Shown in pieces: positions 38,202 through 50,600 of a stretch of 64,000 bases of DNA; position 1 is the first letter of the stretch, and each line of letters opens with the position of its first letter. This stretch comes from Guyparkeria sp. SCN-R1. GTDB lineage: Bacteria; Pseudomonadota; Gammaproteobacteria; Halothiobacillales; Halothiobacillaceae. The stretch covers positions 62,001 through 126,000 of the forward strand of contig NZ_QZMT01000010.1 in assembly GCF_003932495.1 (NCBI RefSeq), in the 5' to 3' direction. The position numbers and the translations under genes are program-made. The notes beneath the pieces were generated by a model, which was not told the origin of the DNA, did no database searches, and saw only the letters and a list, made by a program, of their open reading frames with translations.

Positions 38202-39277
38202 GCGAGCAGGAGCGGCGTGAGCCCGCGGTCGGAGCAACGGCCCGCGAGCCGGACGAGGCGATCACCTTTGGACAGGAGGCAGCCGGCCCTAGCGTCGGCG
38301 AACGAATCCGGGGCGGCCGCGAAGCCGCCGGTCTGAGCGCCGCCGACCTGGCCCAGCCGCTCAACCTGGATCTGAAGGTGATCGAGTGCATCGAGCGCGA
38401 CGAGCTCGATGCTGTGCCAGGCCGTCCATACATCCTTGCCTACCTGCGCGCCTGGGCCGGACAACTGGGCCTTGACGGCGATGAGCTGATCGCGCAGTAC
38501 AACGCCCAGCGGGCCCCGGACAACGGCGCGGTGCAGGGTGGCATCCACCCCACACTGGATGTCATGGAGCCCCGCGGTGGCGGCTCTGGTCGCCGCTTGC
38601 TGGGGTGGCTCGGTATCCTGATCGTGATTGCGATTGTGGTGCTCGCCCTCTCGCGCCTGGACGCCGATCGCGTGCAGGCATGGTGGTCCGACTTGCAGGG
38701 TGAGACGACCGAGCCCTCGACCAACTCGGACTCGGTGCCCGTGGACGAGGAGCGTTCGGGCGACGAGCGTCCCGCCATTGAAGGGGCGCTCGACGAGCCC
38801 CCGGCACCGCCGACCGAGGCCCCTTCGTCGACCGAGGGTGCGGCTGACGAGACGAGCGCGGGGGCGGCCGAGGGCATCTCGCTGGCACTGCCCGCAGAGC
38901 GCCTGGCTGCGATCGGTGCCGCGACCGAAGAGCGGGAGCCCGTCGAGAGCGAGTCCAGCCCATCCGTCGGTGAGGGCGAGAACGAACCCAACGCCGATGA
39001 ATCAACGTCGTCGGCCGCCGACAAGCCGCCGGCCCTGCTGCTGCGTGCCACGGGTGCCGACAGCTGGGTCGAGGTGCGCGACGGCAATGGCGAGCGGTTG
39101 ATGTACGACGTGCTGGCCGCCGGCGAGGAACGCGAGTTTGCCGATGCCACCGGGCCGTTCTCGCTGGTATTGGGGCAGCCCGAGGGGCTCGAGGTCGAAT
39201 ACCAGGGCGAGCCGGTGGAACTGGGTGAGTCGAGCGGGGACACCGGCGTGCTGCGAACCACCGTGGGGAATTCATGA
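38198..39277 (+). CDS. rodZ: Cell-shape protein RodZ
   Basis: RodZ links the MreB cytoskeleton to the envelope. The 359-residue protein has an N-terminal cytoplasmic helix-turn-helix ([20 protein letters not shown] to [17 protein letters not shown]), a membrane helix ([19 protein letters not shown]), a long acidic, low-complexity periplasmic linker rich in Glu/Ser/Pro, and a C-terminal DUF4115 domain ([19 protein letters not shown]). It is coupled by overlap with pilF and ispG. Confidence 0.92.
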   Translation: MSEQERREPAVGATAREPDEAITFGQEAAGPSVGERIRGGREAAGLSAADLAQPLNLDLKVIECIERDELDAVPGRPYILAYLRAWAGQLGLDGDELIAQYNAQRAPDNGAVQGGIHPTLDVMEPRGGGSGRRLLGWLGILIVIAIVVLALSRLDADRVQAWWSDLQGETTEPSTNSDSVPVDEERSGDERPAIEGALDEPPAPPTEAPSSTEGAADETSAGAAEGISLALPAERLAAIGAATEEREPVESESSPSVGEGENEPNADESTSSAADKPPALLLRATGADSWVEVRDGNGERLMYDVLAAGEEREFADATGPFSLVLGQPEGLEVEYQGEPVELGESSGDTGVLRTTVGNS

Positions 39278-40395
39278 GTTTTCAACCGGTTCCGGTGACG
39301 CGTCGCCTGTCCCGTCGGATCCAGGTCGGGTCCGTGGGCGTGGGGGGTGATGCGCCTATCTCCGTCCAGTCGATGACCAACACCGACACCTGCGATGTCG
39401 ATGCGACGGTCGCGCAGATCGAACGCCTCGCCGCCGCGGGTGCAGACCTCGTGCGCGTTTCCGTGCCCAACATGGATGCTGCCGAGGCCTTCGGCAAGAT
39501 CAAGCAGCGGGTCTCCATTCCGCTGATCACCGACATCCACTTCGACTATCGCATCGCCCTGCGCGTCGCCGATCTCGGCGCCGACTGCCTGCGCATCAAC
39601 CCGGGCAATATCGGCCGCGAGGATCGTGTGCGCCAGGTGATCGATTCGGCGCGTGATCACGGTATCCCGCTGCGCATCGGCGTCAATGCCGGTTCGCTCG
39701 AGAAGGACCTGCAGCAGAAGTACGGCGAGCCCACGCCGGACGCGCTGGTCGAGTCCGCCCTGCGGCATATCGACATCCTTGACCGGCTCGACTACCCCGA
39801 ATTCAAGGTCTCGCTGAAGGCCTCCGACGTCTGGATGACGCTGGGCGCCTACCGCAAGTTGGCAGACCAGATCGAGCAGCCGCTGCATCTTGGTATCACC
39901 GAGGCGGGCGGCCCGCGCGCTGGGGCGGTCAAGTCGGCCGTGGGTCTCGGCATGCTGCTGGCCGAGGGCATCGGCGACACCTTGCGCGTGTCGCTGGCCG
40001 CCGACCCGGTCGAGGAGGTCAAGGTCGGCTGGGATATCCTCAAGTCGCTGAAACTGCGCAGCCGCGGCGTCAACCTGATCGCCTGCCCGTCCTGCGCCCG
40101 CCAGGAGTTCGACGTGATCAAGACCGTCAACGCCCTGGAAGAGCGCATCGAGGACATCGACCTGCCGATGGACGTCGCCGTGATCGGCTGCGTGGTCAAC
40201 GGGCCCGGCGAGGCCCGCGAGGCGGCCATCGGCCTCACCGGCGGCCAGCCCAATCTCCTGTACGTCGACGGCAAGCCCTCGCGCAAGCTGTCCGAGGAAG
40301 AGCTGGTCGACCAGATCGAACACACCATTCGCGAGCGCGTTGCCCGGGACAAGGCCGCCCATGAGGCCGCCCACGATTCCAGCGACGACCGATAA
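39274..40395 (+). CDS. ispG: 4-hydroxy-3-methylbut-2-enyl diphosphate synthase IspG
   Basis: IspG is a [4Fe-4S] enzyme of the MEP isoprenoid pathway. The 373-residue protein has [17 protein letters not shown] near the N-terminus, [10 protein letters not shown]-like and NPGNIG motifs, and the cluster ligands in [14 protein letters not shown] and [14 protein letters not shown]. It depends on Fe-S assembly, so with the isc genes absent locally its cluster must come from a system encoded elsewhere. It overlaps rodZ by four bases. Confidence 0.96.
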   Translation: MSFQPVPVTRRLSRRIQVGSVGVGGDAPISVQSMTNTDTCDVDATVAQIERLAAAGADLVRVSVPNMDAAEAFGKIKQRVSIPLITDIHFDYRIALRVADLGADCLRINPGNIGREDRVRQVIDSARDHGIPLRIGVNAGSLEKDLQQKYGEPTPDALVESALRHIDILDRLDYPEFKVSLKASDVWMTLGAYRKLADQIEQPLHLGITEAGGPRAGAVKSAVGLGMLLAEGIGDTLRVSLAADPVEEVKVGWDILKSLKLRSRGVNLIACPSCARQEFDVIKTVNALEERIEDIDLPMDVAVIGCVVNGPGEAREAAIGLTGGQPNLLYVDGKPSRKLSEEELVDQIEHTIRERVARDKAAHEAAHDSSDDR

Positions 40396-40407
40396 CCTGA
40401 TCCCACG

Positions 40408-41658
<1,251 letters not shown>

Positions 41659-41676
41659 CGTATTTCGGGAACCCCT

Positions 41677-42300
41677 ATGGTCGCCTCAGACGAAGAACAG
41701 ATTGAACGCATCCGCGATTGGTGGTCGGAGCACGGCAAGACGGTGATCGCCGGGGTCGTGCTCGGTATTGCCGGCCTGATTGGCTGGCAGGGCTGGCAGG
41801 GCTGGCAGGACAACCGCGTCGCCTCGGCCTCCGCGGCCTTTGCCAATCTCGAGCAGATGGCGGCAAGCGGTGACGGTGACGTGGTCGAGCGGGCGCGTGA
41901 GGTTGCCACCAGTCACGACGGCACCAGCTACACCTCGTTGGCCTGGCTGATCGGCGCCGGTGCCGCCGTCGAGAACAACGACCTCGAAACGGCCACGTCC
42001 TATCTCGAGCGGGCACGCGAGAGCGCCGATCGGGCCCAGCTGGTCGCGACGGTCGACCTGCGGCTCGCCCGCGTGCTCTGGGCCCAGGGCGAGCATGACG
42101 CTGCGCTCGAGCGACTGGCCAATCCGCCGGCCGGGTTCGACGGGCTGTTCGCCGAACTGCGCGGCGACATCCTCGCCGAGCGCGGCGACCTGGTCGCCGC
42201 CCGCGAGGCCTACGAAACCGCCGTCGAGTCGGATGCCGCCAATGGCCTGCTGCAGATGAAGCTCGACAGCCTGCCGGCGAATGCAGAGGAGGCGTCATGA
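41677..42300 (+). CDS. yfgM: YfgM family tetratricopeptide membrane protein (SecYEG-associated)
   Basis: The 207-residue protein has a short cytoplasmic N-terminus (DEEQIERIRDWWSEHGKTVI), one membrane helix and a periplasmic TPR-like domain. In E. coli YfgM binds the SecYEG/PpiD complex and helps outer-membrane protein biogenesis. Residues just after the helix are WQGWQGWQD, encoded by a 9-base tandem repeat. The gene overlaps bamB by four bases, the usual order. Confidence 0.9.
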   Translation: MVASDEEQIERIRDWWSEHGKTVIAGVVLGIAGLIGWQGWQGWQDNRVASASAAFANLEQMAASGDGDVVERAREVATSHDGTSYTSLAWLIGAGAAVENNDLETATSYLERARESADRAQLVATVDLRLARVLWAQGEHDAALERLANPPAGFDGLFAELRGDILAERGDLVAAREAYETAVESDAANGLLQMKLDSLPANAEEAS

Positions 42301-43451
42301 TCACCACGCAATACAACAACCGTTGGACCCTGCCGCTGGTCGCCGGTCTTGCGATCGCTCTGGCCGGTTGCTCGGCACCGCGCGAGCTGGTCAAGCCCAC
42401 GCCGCTGCAAGAAATCGAGAACGAGAACCCGCCCCAGGTCGCCTGGAGTGTCTCCTCCGGCGGCGATCAGGAGAATCATCTGACCGCCATCGCGCCGGTC
42501 GAGGACGAAGGCCGTGTCTTCGTGGCCGGTCCGAAGGGCGACGTGCTTGCTTACGATATCGAGTCGGGCAAGCGGCTGTGGTCGGTTGATCTTGATGCCG
42601 ACCTGAGTGTCGGTGGTGGGGCTGGCGAAGGAATCGTCGTCTTCGGTAGCGAGGACGGTCGTGTCTTCGCCCTGGCCGCCGACAGTGGCGAGCGCCGCTG
42701 GGATGCCTCGATCCGCAGTTCCGTGGATACCGCGCCGTCGGTCGGCTTCGGTGACGTGGCCGTGCGTGGCCGTGACGGCTCGCTGGCCGTGCTGGACGCC
42801 GAGAGCGGTGACGTGCGCTGGCGCCAGTCGAAGAATCCGCCTGCCCTGACCCTGCAGGGGCAAGGCCGCGTGCTGATGTTTCCCGACGCCCTGGCCGCCG
42901 GTTTCGATGACGGCACGATCGCCGTTTTCGCCCGCGAGGATGGCCGCGAGCTGTGGAGCCAGGCCGTGGCGCTGCCGACTGGCCGGACCGACGTCGATCG
43001 CATGGTGGACGTCGATGCCACGCCGGTGTTCGCCGATGGCGTCTTCTACGCCGCGACGTACCAGGGCAAGCTGGCCGCCATGGCCGCCCAGGGTGGCCGC
43101 GAGCTATGGTCACGCGACTTCTCCAACACCAACAACATCGCTGCCGGCGGTCGCGCGCTCTACCTGAGCGACGCCGACGGCGTGATCTGGGCCATCGATC
43201 GCCGCAGCGGCGATGCCCTCTGGCGGCAATCGGATCTCAAGCACCGCGGCCTGACCGGTCCGGCCCTGATCAACGGTTACCTGATCGTCGGTGATCGTGA
43301 GGGCTACGTGCACGTGCTCTCGACTACCAGCGGCGCGCTGGTCGGCCGGGCCGATTGGGGCGATCCGTTGATCGACCCGATCCAGCAGGTCGACGGCCAG
43401 GGCCTGGCGGTCACCCGCGACGGCAAGCTGCGGATGTTCTCACTTGACTAA
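42297..43451 (+). CDS. bamB: Outer-membrane protein assembly lipoprotein BamB
   Basis: BamB is a beta-propeller lipoprotein of the BAM complex. The 384-residue precursor has a lipoprotein signal (ALAGCSAPRELVKPTPL, lipobox LAGC) and repeated PQQ-like blades, for example VFVAGPKGDVLAYDIESGKR and VFALAADSGERRWDASIRSS. Length is normal. It lies between yfgM and der as in most gammaproteobacteria. Confidence 0.95.
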   Translation: MITTQYNNRWTLPLVAGLAIALAGCSAPRELVKPTPLQEIENENPPQVAWSVSSGGDQENHLTAIAPVEDEGRVFVAGPKGDVLAYDIESGKRLWSVDLDADLSVGGGAGEGIVVFGSEDGRVFALAADSGERRWDASIRSSVDTAPSVGFGDVAVRGRDGSLAVLDAESGDVRWRQSKNPPALTLQGQGRVLMFPDALAAGFDDGTIAVFAREDGRELWSQAVALPTGRTDVDRMVDVDATPVFADGVFYAATYQGKLAAMAAQGGRELWSRDFSNTNNIAAGGRALYLSDADGVIWAIDRRSGDALWRQSDLKHRGLTGPALINGYLIVGDREGYVHVLSTTSGALVGRADWGDPLIDPIQQVDGQGLAVTRDGKLRMFSLD

Positions 43452-43487
43452 TTCCGGCATCTGCCAATCCACGAGTCCTTTGACGCG

Positions 43488-44906
43488 ATGAAACCCGTTA
43501 TCGCCCTGGTCGGCCGTCCCAACGTGGGCAAGTCGACCCTTTTCAACCAGCTCACTCGCAGCCGCGATGCGCTGGTGGCCGATTTCGCCGGCCTCACCCG
43601 CGATCGCCAGTACGGTGCGGCTCGCCACGAGGAGCGTGACTGGCTGGTGATCGATACCGGCGGGCTGACCGGCGAGCGGGGTGGCATCGAGGCCCTGATG
43701 GAGGACCAGGCCTGGCTGGCCGTCGAGGAGGCCGACCTGATCGCGTTCCTCGTCGATGGGCGTGCCGGCCTGACCGCTGCCGACGAGCAGATCGCCGCCG
43801 AGTTGCGCCGTGCCGGCAAGCCGGTGCTGCTGGTGGTCAACAAGACCGACGGTGTCGACGAGCACGAGGTGCAGGCCGAGTTCTGGGCGCTGGGCATGGG
43901 TGAGCCGGAGTACATCGCCGCCTCGCACGGGCGCGGTATCGGCGGGCTGTGGGAGCGGCTCGAGACCATGCTGCCGCCGGAACTCGCCGAAGAGCCGGCC
44001 GAAGAGCCCGAGGGACGTGGCATTACCGTCGCCCTGGTCGGCCGTCCCAACGTGGGCAAGTCCACCCTGACCAACCGGTTGCTGGGCGAATCGCGCGTGC
44101 TCGCCTTCGATGAGCCGGGCACCACCCGCGACTCGATCAAGATCCCCTTCGAGCGTGACGACAAGCCCTACACGCTGATCGACACCGCCGGGGTGCGGCG
44201 CAAGTCGCGCGTCGGCGAGGCGATCGAGAAGTTCAGCATCGTCAAGACCTTGCAGGCAATCGACGCGGCCAACGTCGTGATCCTGGTGCTCGATGCGCAC
44301 ACCGGCATCACCGAGCAGGACCAGCACCTGCTGGGCTTTATCAACGAGCGTGGCCGGGCGCTGGTGATCGCGGTCAACAAGTGGGACGGGCTGGAGCCGG
44401 ACGTGCGTGAGCGCGTGGCGTCGGAGATCGAGCGCAAGCTCGGTTTCATCAACTACGCCGAGATCCACCGCATTTCCGCGCTGCACGGCACCGGCGTGGG
44501 CCACCTGTTCGAGAGCGTCGACCAGGCCTATGAGGCCGCGATGCGCTCGATCTCGACCAACGCGCTGACCCGCACCCTGAGCGCTGCCGTGGAGCAGCAC
44601 CAACCGCCGCTGGTGCATGGCCGGCGCATCCGCCTGCGCTATGCCCACCAGGGCGGCAGCAACCCGCCGATCATCGTCATTCACGGCAAGCAGACCAAGC
44701 GCCTGCCGGGGCATTACCACCGCTACCTCGAGTCCTACTTCCGCCGCGAACACGACCTGATGGGCACCCCGATCCGGATAGAATTCCGCACCGACTCGAA
44801 CCCCTACGAGGGCAAGGTCGACCGCCGCACCCCGCTGCAGAAGGTCAAGCAGAAGAAGGCCGAGTCCCGTCGACGCTCGGCGGGGCGCGAACCGCGCAAG
44901 GGCTGA
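43488..44906 (+). CDS. der: Ribosome biogenesis GTPase Der (EngA)
   Basis: Der is the double-GTPase needed for 50S assembly. The 472-residue protein has two G domains, each with GRPNVGKST (about residues 8-16 and 184-192), switch motifs DTGGL and DTAGV, NKTD and NKWD, then a C-terminal KH-like domain. A 34-base segment encoding both P-loops (43501-43534 and 44029-44062) is identical at the DNA level. A basic tail ([17 protein letters not shown]) ends the protein. Confidence 0.97.
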   Translation: MKPVIALVGRPNVGKSTLFNQLTRSRDALVADFAGLTRDRQYGAARHEERDWLVIDTGGLTGERGGIEALMEDQAWLAVEEADLIAFLVDGRAGLTAADEQIAAELRRAGKPVLLVVNKTDGVDEHEVQAEFWALGMGEPEYIAASHGRGIGGLWERLETMLPPELAEEPAEEPEGRGITVALVGRPNVGKSTLTNRLLGESRVLAFDEPGTTRDSIKIPFERDDKPYTLIDTAGVRRKSRVGEAIEKFSIVKTLQAIDAANVVILVLDAHTGITEQDQHLLGFINERGRALVIAVNKWDGLEPDVRERVASEIERKLGFINYAEIHRISALHGTGVGHLFESVDQAYEAAMRSISTNALTRTLSAAVEQHQPPLVHGRRIRLRYAHQGGSNPPIIVIHGKQTKRLPGHYHRYLESYFRREHDLMGTPIRIEFRTDSNPYEGKVDRRTPLQKVKQKKAESRRRSAGREPRKG

Positions 44907-44994
44907 AGTCCGGCCTGGCCGGGCAGGCTCGCAGGCAGGGCGGGGGACACGCGCCGCCGACCTCCAAGGTTGCGCCGCTTCCCTCTTTCCGTTC

Positions 44995-45750
44995 TCAGCT
45001 CTCTCGTCTGAGCGCCTTCCCCTCGAATCCCTCGACCCACATCCGGGTCGCCCCGCAGACGCCCACTGGCATGGCGAAGAAATTCGCCACTGGCACCATG
45101 GTCATCAGCGTCATCAGGCTGCCGAAGCCGAGCGTCAGTGCGGGGCGTTGGCGCAGCCGACGACGTTGCTCGGCAAATGACAGGCCATGGTTGCCGGCCG
45201 CGTTATCCACATATTCCAGGCTCATCATCCAGGCCGAGAAGACGAACCAGGCGAACGGGGCCAGCAGGTTCAGGCCCGGGATGAACCACAGGATCAGCAG
45301 CGGGATCGCCCAGGCCGCAAGATAGAGCAATCGGCCGACCTCGCCGGCCACTGCGCTAACCGCCCCGGCAATCACGCCCTGGCCGTCTTCGGGCGGTGGC
45401 TCGCCGGTCAGGTGCGCCTCGACCCTTGCGGCGAGCACGGCATTGAACGGCGCGGCGATCAGGTTGGCGACCAGCGTGAAGGTAAAGAAGGTCGCCAGCA
45501 GCAGGCCGAGCACCACGATCGGCATCAGCAGCCAGTAGAGGAAATCGAGCCAACCGGGCAGCAGGCCCTCGACCCAGTCGCCTGCGAGGTTCAGCAGCAG
45601 CCAGCCGGCCAGGCCGAACAGCAGGGTGTTGATGAAAAGCGGGATCAGGGTGAAGCGGCGCAGGCCGGGTTGCCACATCAGGCGCAGGCCGGCCAGCCAG
45701 TAGCCCAGCCCCCCCATTTCGCGTGCCACCTGTGTGAGTGGTTGGGTCAT
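44995..45750 (-). CDS. cysZ: Sulfate transporter CysZ (EI24 family)
   Basis: CysZ is an inner-membrane protein that imports sulfate. The 251-residue protein starts GGLGYWLAGLRLMWQPGLRR, then has several membrane segments (FTLIPLFINTLLFGLAGWLL, FLYWLLMPIVVLGLLLATFF) and the EI24 motif LIAAPFNAVLAARVEAHLTG. Its start overlaps the stop of the upstream sugar-kinase gene by four bases. The minus-strand order is queF, kinase, cysZ. The 3' end faces der across 88 bases without a clear terminator. Confidence 0.9.
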   Translation of the reverse strand: MTQPLTQVAREMGGLGYWLAGLRLMWQPGLRRFTLIPLFINTLLFGLAGWLLLNLAGDWVEGLLPGWLDFLYWLLMPIVVLGLLLATFFTFTLVANLIAAPFNAVLAARVEAHLTGEPPPEDGQGVIAGAVSAVAGEVGRLLYLAAWAIPLLILWFIPGLNLLAPFAWFVFSAWMMSLEYVDNAAGNHGLSFAEQRRRLRQRPALTLGFGSLMTLMTMVPVANFFAMPVGVCGATRMWVEGFEGKALRRES

Positions 45751-47009
45751 GTTCCCTCTCCGTTCGCCAATGCCGCGAGGCGTGCCGCGCCCACGGCCGC
45801 CTCGGTGTGCTCGGCCGTCTGCACGGGCACGCCCAGTGCGCGTTCGCGGATGCGGGCGAACACCTGGTTGTTTGCCCCGCCGCCGGAGGAGAGCACTCGA
45901 CGCACGGTCGTGCCACCCAGCGCGGCGAAGCGCCGATAACCCAGCGCCTCGATCCTCGCGATGCCGCGCAGCATCCCGCCGAGGAAGAGGGCCGGGTCGG
46001 CCGGGCGCGGCGTCAGGCGCGGGCGCATGTCGGGGGCGACCACCGGGAACCGCTCGCCTCGCCCGACCAGTGGCCAGTAACCCAGGGTGTCCGGGGCCGC
46101 CGGGTCGATCGATTCGCTCAGCTGGGCCAATGCCTCGCTGTCGAAGAAAGTGGCCAGTACGCGACCGCCGGTATTGGACGCCCCGGAGACCGCGAACCGG
46201 TCACCGAATCGATGGCTATATACCCCGCTGGCCGCATCACTCACCGGGCGGGTGCTGATCAGTTTCAACGCCAGCGTCGAGCCCAGGCTGGTCACGCCGT
46301 CACCTTCCTCGGCCGCCCCGCTGGCCCAGAGGGCGGCCATCGAGTCGGTGGTGCCGGCGGCCACGATCACGCCCTCCCGCAGGCCCCAGCGTTGGGCAAG
46401 GTCGGGCGTGACGGGTGCGATCGCGGTGCCCGGGCGATGCACCTCGGGCAGCCGGTCGCCGAAGCGTTCGATAAGCGCGGCCGGCCATTGCTCGGCCACC
46501 GCGTCGAATCCCCACTTGAGCGCGTTGTTGCTGTCGCTGACATGCTGGCCGGTCAGGCGAGTGACGAACCAGTCGGCCTGACTGACCGGTCGGCCGCTCT
46601 GGCCGCGCTCCTCGGCCAGGAATCGCCAGCGGGCCAGCGCGGACAACTGGGTGTCGGGGTCGAGGTCGAGTTGCTGCAGCGCCTCGATCTGCCCGTGCCC
46701 GCGCGGGTCGTCATACATCAGGGCGGGGCCCTCGGCGGCACCGTCGTCGGTCACGGTCAGCACCGTGCCGGAGGTGCCGGCAAAGGCGATCGAGGTGACC
46801 TCGGCCAGGTGTGCCTGCTGGCCCAGCCGTCGCATCAGGTCGTCGAACGCCACCCACCAGTCGGCCGGGGTCTGCTCGTGACCGTCTGGTGTCGGTGGCA
46901 CCGGCCAGTTCGCCTTTTCCAACCAGAGACAGTCGCCCGCAGCATCCAGGGCGGCGACGCGCAGCCCCGAGGTGCCGACGTCGATACCGAGGTGTCGGGC
47001 TAGCGTCAT
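45747..47009 (-). CDS. FGGY-family sugar kinase (xylulokinase/D-ribulokinase-like)
   Basis: The 420-residue protein is an FGGY carbohydrate kinase: an N-terminal phosphate-1 motif HLGIDVGTSGLRVAALD, GTSGTVLTVTD-type strands, the adenosine region VTSLGSTLALKLIS and a C-terminal GGTTVRRVLSSGGGANNQVF. The compact size and NQVFARI segment suggest the xylulokinase-like/D-ribulokinase group, but the substrate cannot be settled by eye. The frame reaches 47060; ATG at 47009 has AGAGG upstream. It lies 17 bases after queF and overlaps cysZ by four bases. Confidence 0.82.
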   Translation of the reverse strand: MTLARHLGIDVGTSGLRVAALDAAGDCLWLEKANWPVPPTPDGHEQTPADWWVAFDDLMRRLGQQAHLAEVTSIAFAGTSGTVLTVTDDGAAEGPALMYDDPRGHGQIEALQQLDLDPDTQLSALARWRFLAEERGQSGRPVSQADWFVTRLTGQHVSDSNNALKWGFDAVAEQWPAALIERFGDRLPEVHRPGTAIAPVTPDLAQRWGLREGVIVAAGTTDSMAALWASGAAEEGDGVTSLGSTLALKLISTRPVSDAASGVYSHRFGDRFAVSGASNTGGRVLATFFDSEALAQLSESIDPAAPDTLGYWPLVGRGERFPVVAPDMRPRLTPRPADPALFLGGMLRGIARIEALGYRRFAALGGTTVRRVLSSGGGANNQVFARIRERALGVPVQTAEHTEAAVGAARLAALANGEGT

Positions 47010-47026
47010 GGGAACCTCTGAACGAA

Positions 47027-47416
47027 TCAGGGCAGCTCGACTTTCGGCGCCGGCGTCCAACCGTCCTGGCGGTGTTCGACCACCACGTTGGTCCAGATGC
47101 CGCCGCGCACGTTCCAGCGGCCGGTCAGGCGCAGAAAGCGCGGGTTGATCGCGGCGACAATGTCATCGGCGATGCGGTTGGTCATCGCCTCGTGAAAGCC
47201 GCCTTCCTCGCGGAACGACCACATGTACATCTTCAGTGACTTGAGCTCGACACACTGCTGGTCCGGCACGAAGTCGATCAGGATGGTGGCGAAGTCCGGC
47301 TGGCCGGTCTTGGGGCACAGGCAGGTGAACTCGGGCACCTCCATGTGAATGGTATAGTCCCGTTCCGGATGCGGGTTGGGGAAGGTTTCAAGTGTCTTGC
47401 TGGGTTGCGTCGACAT
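47027..47416 (-). CDS. queF: NADPH-dependent 7-cyano-7-deazaguanine reductase (short QueF)
   Basis: QueF reduces preQ0 to preQ1, the base inserted by Tgt. This 129-residue version is the single-domain type with the substrate Cys in [14 protein letters not shown], the family motif [13 protein letters not shown] and the His/Glu in [12 protein letters not shown]. It completes the queuosine set with queA and tgt. It is divergent from smc across 188 bases, which include a small GTGGGAGCTTGCC/GGCAAGC inverted repeat (about 47530-47554). Confidence 0.93.
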   Translation of the reverse strand: MSTQPSKTLETFPNPHPERDYTIHMEVPEFTCLCPKTGQPDFATILIDFVPDQQCVELKSLKMYMWSFREEGGFHEAMTNRIADDIVAAINPRFLRLTGRWNVRGGIWTNVVVEHRQDGWTPAPKVELP

Positions 47417-47604
47417 GGATGACTGTCCTGCGGTGTGTGACGAGGTTCTGTTGAATCGGGGGCGGAAGTATAAGTCCCCGACCCGGGCCTTGCCGACCGT
47501 AACGGCTGATTACGGTTTCACGCTGTCCCGTGGGAGCTTGCCCGGCAAGCGCGTGGCTCCGCTTCGGCCTGCCGCCTCGTTTGCACCGGGGGTGTATTGA
47601 TCCC

Positions 47605-50600
47605 ATGCGCCTGACGCGCCTGTATCTTGCCGGCTTCAAGTCCTTCGCCTCGCCCACCGAGATCCGCCTGCCGGCGAACACGCTGGCGATCGTCGGGCCC
47701 AACGGCTGCGGCAAATCCAACCTGATCGACGCACTGCGCTGGGTGATGGGCGAATCCTCGGCCCGCCACCTGCGCGGCCAGGCCCTCGATGACCTGATCT
47801 TCGCCGGCAGCGGTGAGCGCGCCGCGGCCAGTCGCGCCGTGGTCGAGCTGACGCTCGACAATCGCGAGCGCCGCATCCACGGCCCCTTCGCCGCCTACAA
47901 CGAACTGACCGTCCGGCGCAGCCTCGACCGCGACGGGCAGTCCCGCTACGAGATCAACAACACCCGCGTGCGTCGCCGCGATGTGGTCGACCTGTTCCTC
48001 GGCACCGGGGTGGGCGCACGCTCGTACTCGGTGATCGAGCAGGGGCAGGTTAACCGCATCGTCGATGCCAAACCCGACGAGCTGCGCGGCTACCTCGAGG
48101 AGGCCGCCGGCATCTCGGTGTACCGCGAGCGCCGCCGCGAGACCGCCAATCGCATCGGCCACACCGAGGAAAACCTGTCGCGGCTGAACGACATTGCCGC
48201 CGAGCTCGAGCGCCAGGAGGCCACGCTGGCCCGCCAGGCGCGTGCCGCGCGGCGATACCGCGAGCTCTCGGCGGTGCGCCGTCGCCGCCAGGTCGAGGCC
48301 GCGGCCGTTGCCCTGATCGAGGCCCGCGAGGAACGTCAGCAACTCGATCGGATTGTCGCCGACACTGGCAAGACCGAGGCGGCCTGCGAGTCGCGCCTTG
48401 CCGCGGCCGAGGCCGCCCAGGACGAGGCCGAGCGCGCCGTCCAGAGCGCTGGCGAGCGGCTGGCCGAGCTGTCTGCCGAGAAGTATCGGCTGGCCAATGA
48501 CCTCAATGCCGTCACCACGCGCCAGGCCGAGCTCGATGCGCGGCTCGAGGGGCTCGATCGGCAGGCGCACCACGACCGGGAGACCGCCGAGCGCCGCGAG
48601 GGCGAACGCCGCGAGGCCGACACCCGCCGCGAGCGGCTGACTGTCGAGCAGCATGACACCCGTTCCTCTCTGGATGAGCTCGCCGCTGCCCATGAGCGCG
48701 CCCGCGATCATCGTTCGGCGGCCGAGGCCGAACTCGACTCACTGCGCCGCGAGGCGATGACCGCCGCCGAGGCGCGTATCGGTCCGCAGCGTGAACAGGC
48801 GCGGCTCGGCGAGCGTCTCGATGCCGTGGCGCGCGAATGCCGACGACTCGAATCCGCCCCGGCCGCCGCCGAGCTGGCCCGCGCCCGCGAGGAACGGGCC
48901 GAGTTGGAGCGCGAGCATAAGCAGCATGGCGGCCAGATCACCACGGCCGAGGCGGCCCTCGAGGTGGTGGAGCGCGATCATGACGAAGCGGTGGCGACTG
49001 CCGAGGCCAGCGAGGCCGTCCTGCACGATCACGAGGAGGCCCGGCGGCAGGCGCGCCACGTACATGACGGGCTCACCGCCGAGCAGCAGGCCCTCGATCG
49101 GCTGATCGCCGCGCATGCGCCGCAGGCTTCCGATGACCGCTCGGGGCCTCGACTGGTGGAGCGGCTGGTCGAGGCCGATATCCGAGAGCCCTGGGTGGGC
49201 CACGCACTGGGCGAGGCACTGGAGGCCGAGCTGGTCGACGACCTCGACGCGATGGTGGCCGCCGAGATCGATCGGTTCAACCAGACGGAAGGCGCCGGGG
49301 GCTGGTGGCTCGAGGCGCAGGCGGATCGAGATGCCGACTGGCTCGCCGAGCGGGTGCGCGACTTTCCGGGGCGGCCAGTCGAGGATCTGGATGCCGCCCT
49401 GGCTCGTCGTCCGTCCCTGGCGACAGGCGAGTTCCTGATCACCCCGGCCGGATGGTGGGTCGGGCGGCACTGGGTGGGGCGCAGCGGCAACGCGGGCGCC
49501 GCGACCCACCTTGCCCACCTGGCCCGGCGCCGCGAGCTCGAACAGGAGGTCACCCAGGCCGAGGCCGCGGTGGAACGGGCCGAGACGGCGCTGGGCGAGA
49601 GTCGGCGGCGGTTCGAGGCCGACCGCAAGGCCGTCGAGGCCATACGCCAGGAACGCGACAAGCAGGCACGCGCGCTCGAGTCGGCACGATTGGCGGGCCG
49701 GCACCTCGGCGAGCGCCTCGAGCGTCTGGCGCAGACCGTCGAGACGCTCGAGGCTCGCGCGGGCGCCGAGTCCGAGGAGCTGGAGGTCGCCCGCCGGGAG
49801 CAGGCACGCCTCGAGGCCGAGCGCGATGCGGCGGCGGATGCCGTGGCCCAGGCCGATCAGCGCCGCAACCAGGCCGTCGAGCGACAGGAGTCGGCTCGCG
49901 AGGCTCTGGAAGGGGCCCGCGAGACCGCGCGGGTCGCGGCCGACCGCTTTCATCGTGCCCGCCGCGAGATAGAGCAGCGCGACGAGAGCGTCGCGCGCCT
50001 CGGCGATGAGATCCGCCGGCTGGATCACGAGCGCGAGGCGATCGCCCGTCGTCTGGATGAGCAGGCCCGCGAGCGCGAGCGGGCCCAGGCCGAGCGCGAG
50101 GGGCTGTTGACCGAACGGCGCCGTCAGGAGGAGCGCCTCGCCGAGGCGGAGGCGGCCGAGGTACGGGCGCGCGAGGATCAGCGGGTGGCCACCGAGGCCC
50201 AGGCCTCGGCGCGTCAGGCGGTCGCCGAGGTGCGTGGCGAGCGCGATACGGCGCGGGCGAAGAGCGAGCAGGCCCGCATCGATCGCGCCCAGGGCGAGAC
50301 CCGCGAACAGCATGCCCGCACTCGCCTGGCCGAGGCCCGCGACCAGCTCGCCGACGACGAGGAAGAGCCCGAGGCCGAGGCGATCGAGCGACTCGCCGCC
50401 GAGCCGGGGGTGGCCGAGCGACTGGCCGCGGAGCTTGCCGATCTTGAGGCCCAGATTCGTCGGCTGGGCGCGGTCAATCTCTCCGCGATCGAGGATCACC
50501 GCGAGGTTGAGCAGCGTCGCGAGGAATTGGCCGGCCAGATCGAGGACATCGAGTCGGCGTTGGCGCAACTGGCCGAGGCGATCGAGACCATGGATCGCCA

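Noticed and set aside
47530-47604. N-terminal extension of smc by 25 codons
   Set aside because: The standard SMC start (MRLTRLYLAGFKSF) is at 47605, and the upstream part is a GC-rich stretch with an inverted repeat.
47417-47604. PreQ1 riboswitch upstream of queF
   Set aside because: I looked for the short pseudoknot consensus with its A-rich tail on the minus strand and did not see it.
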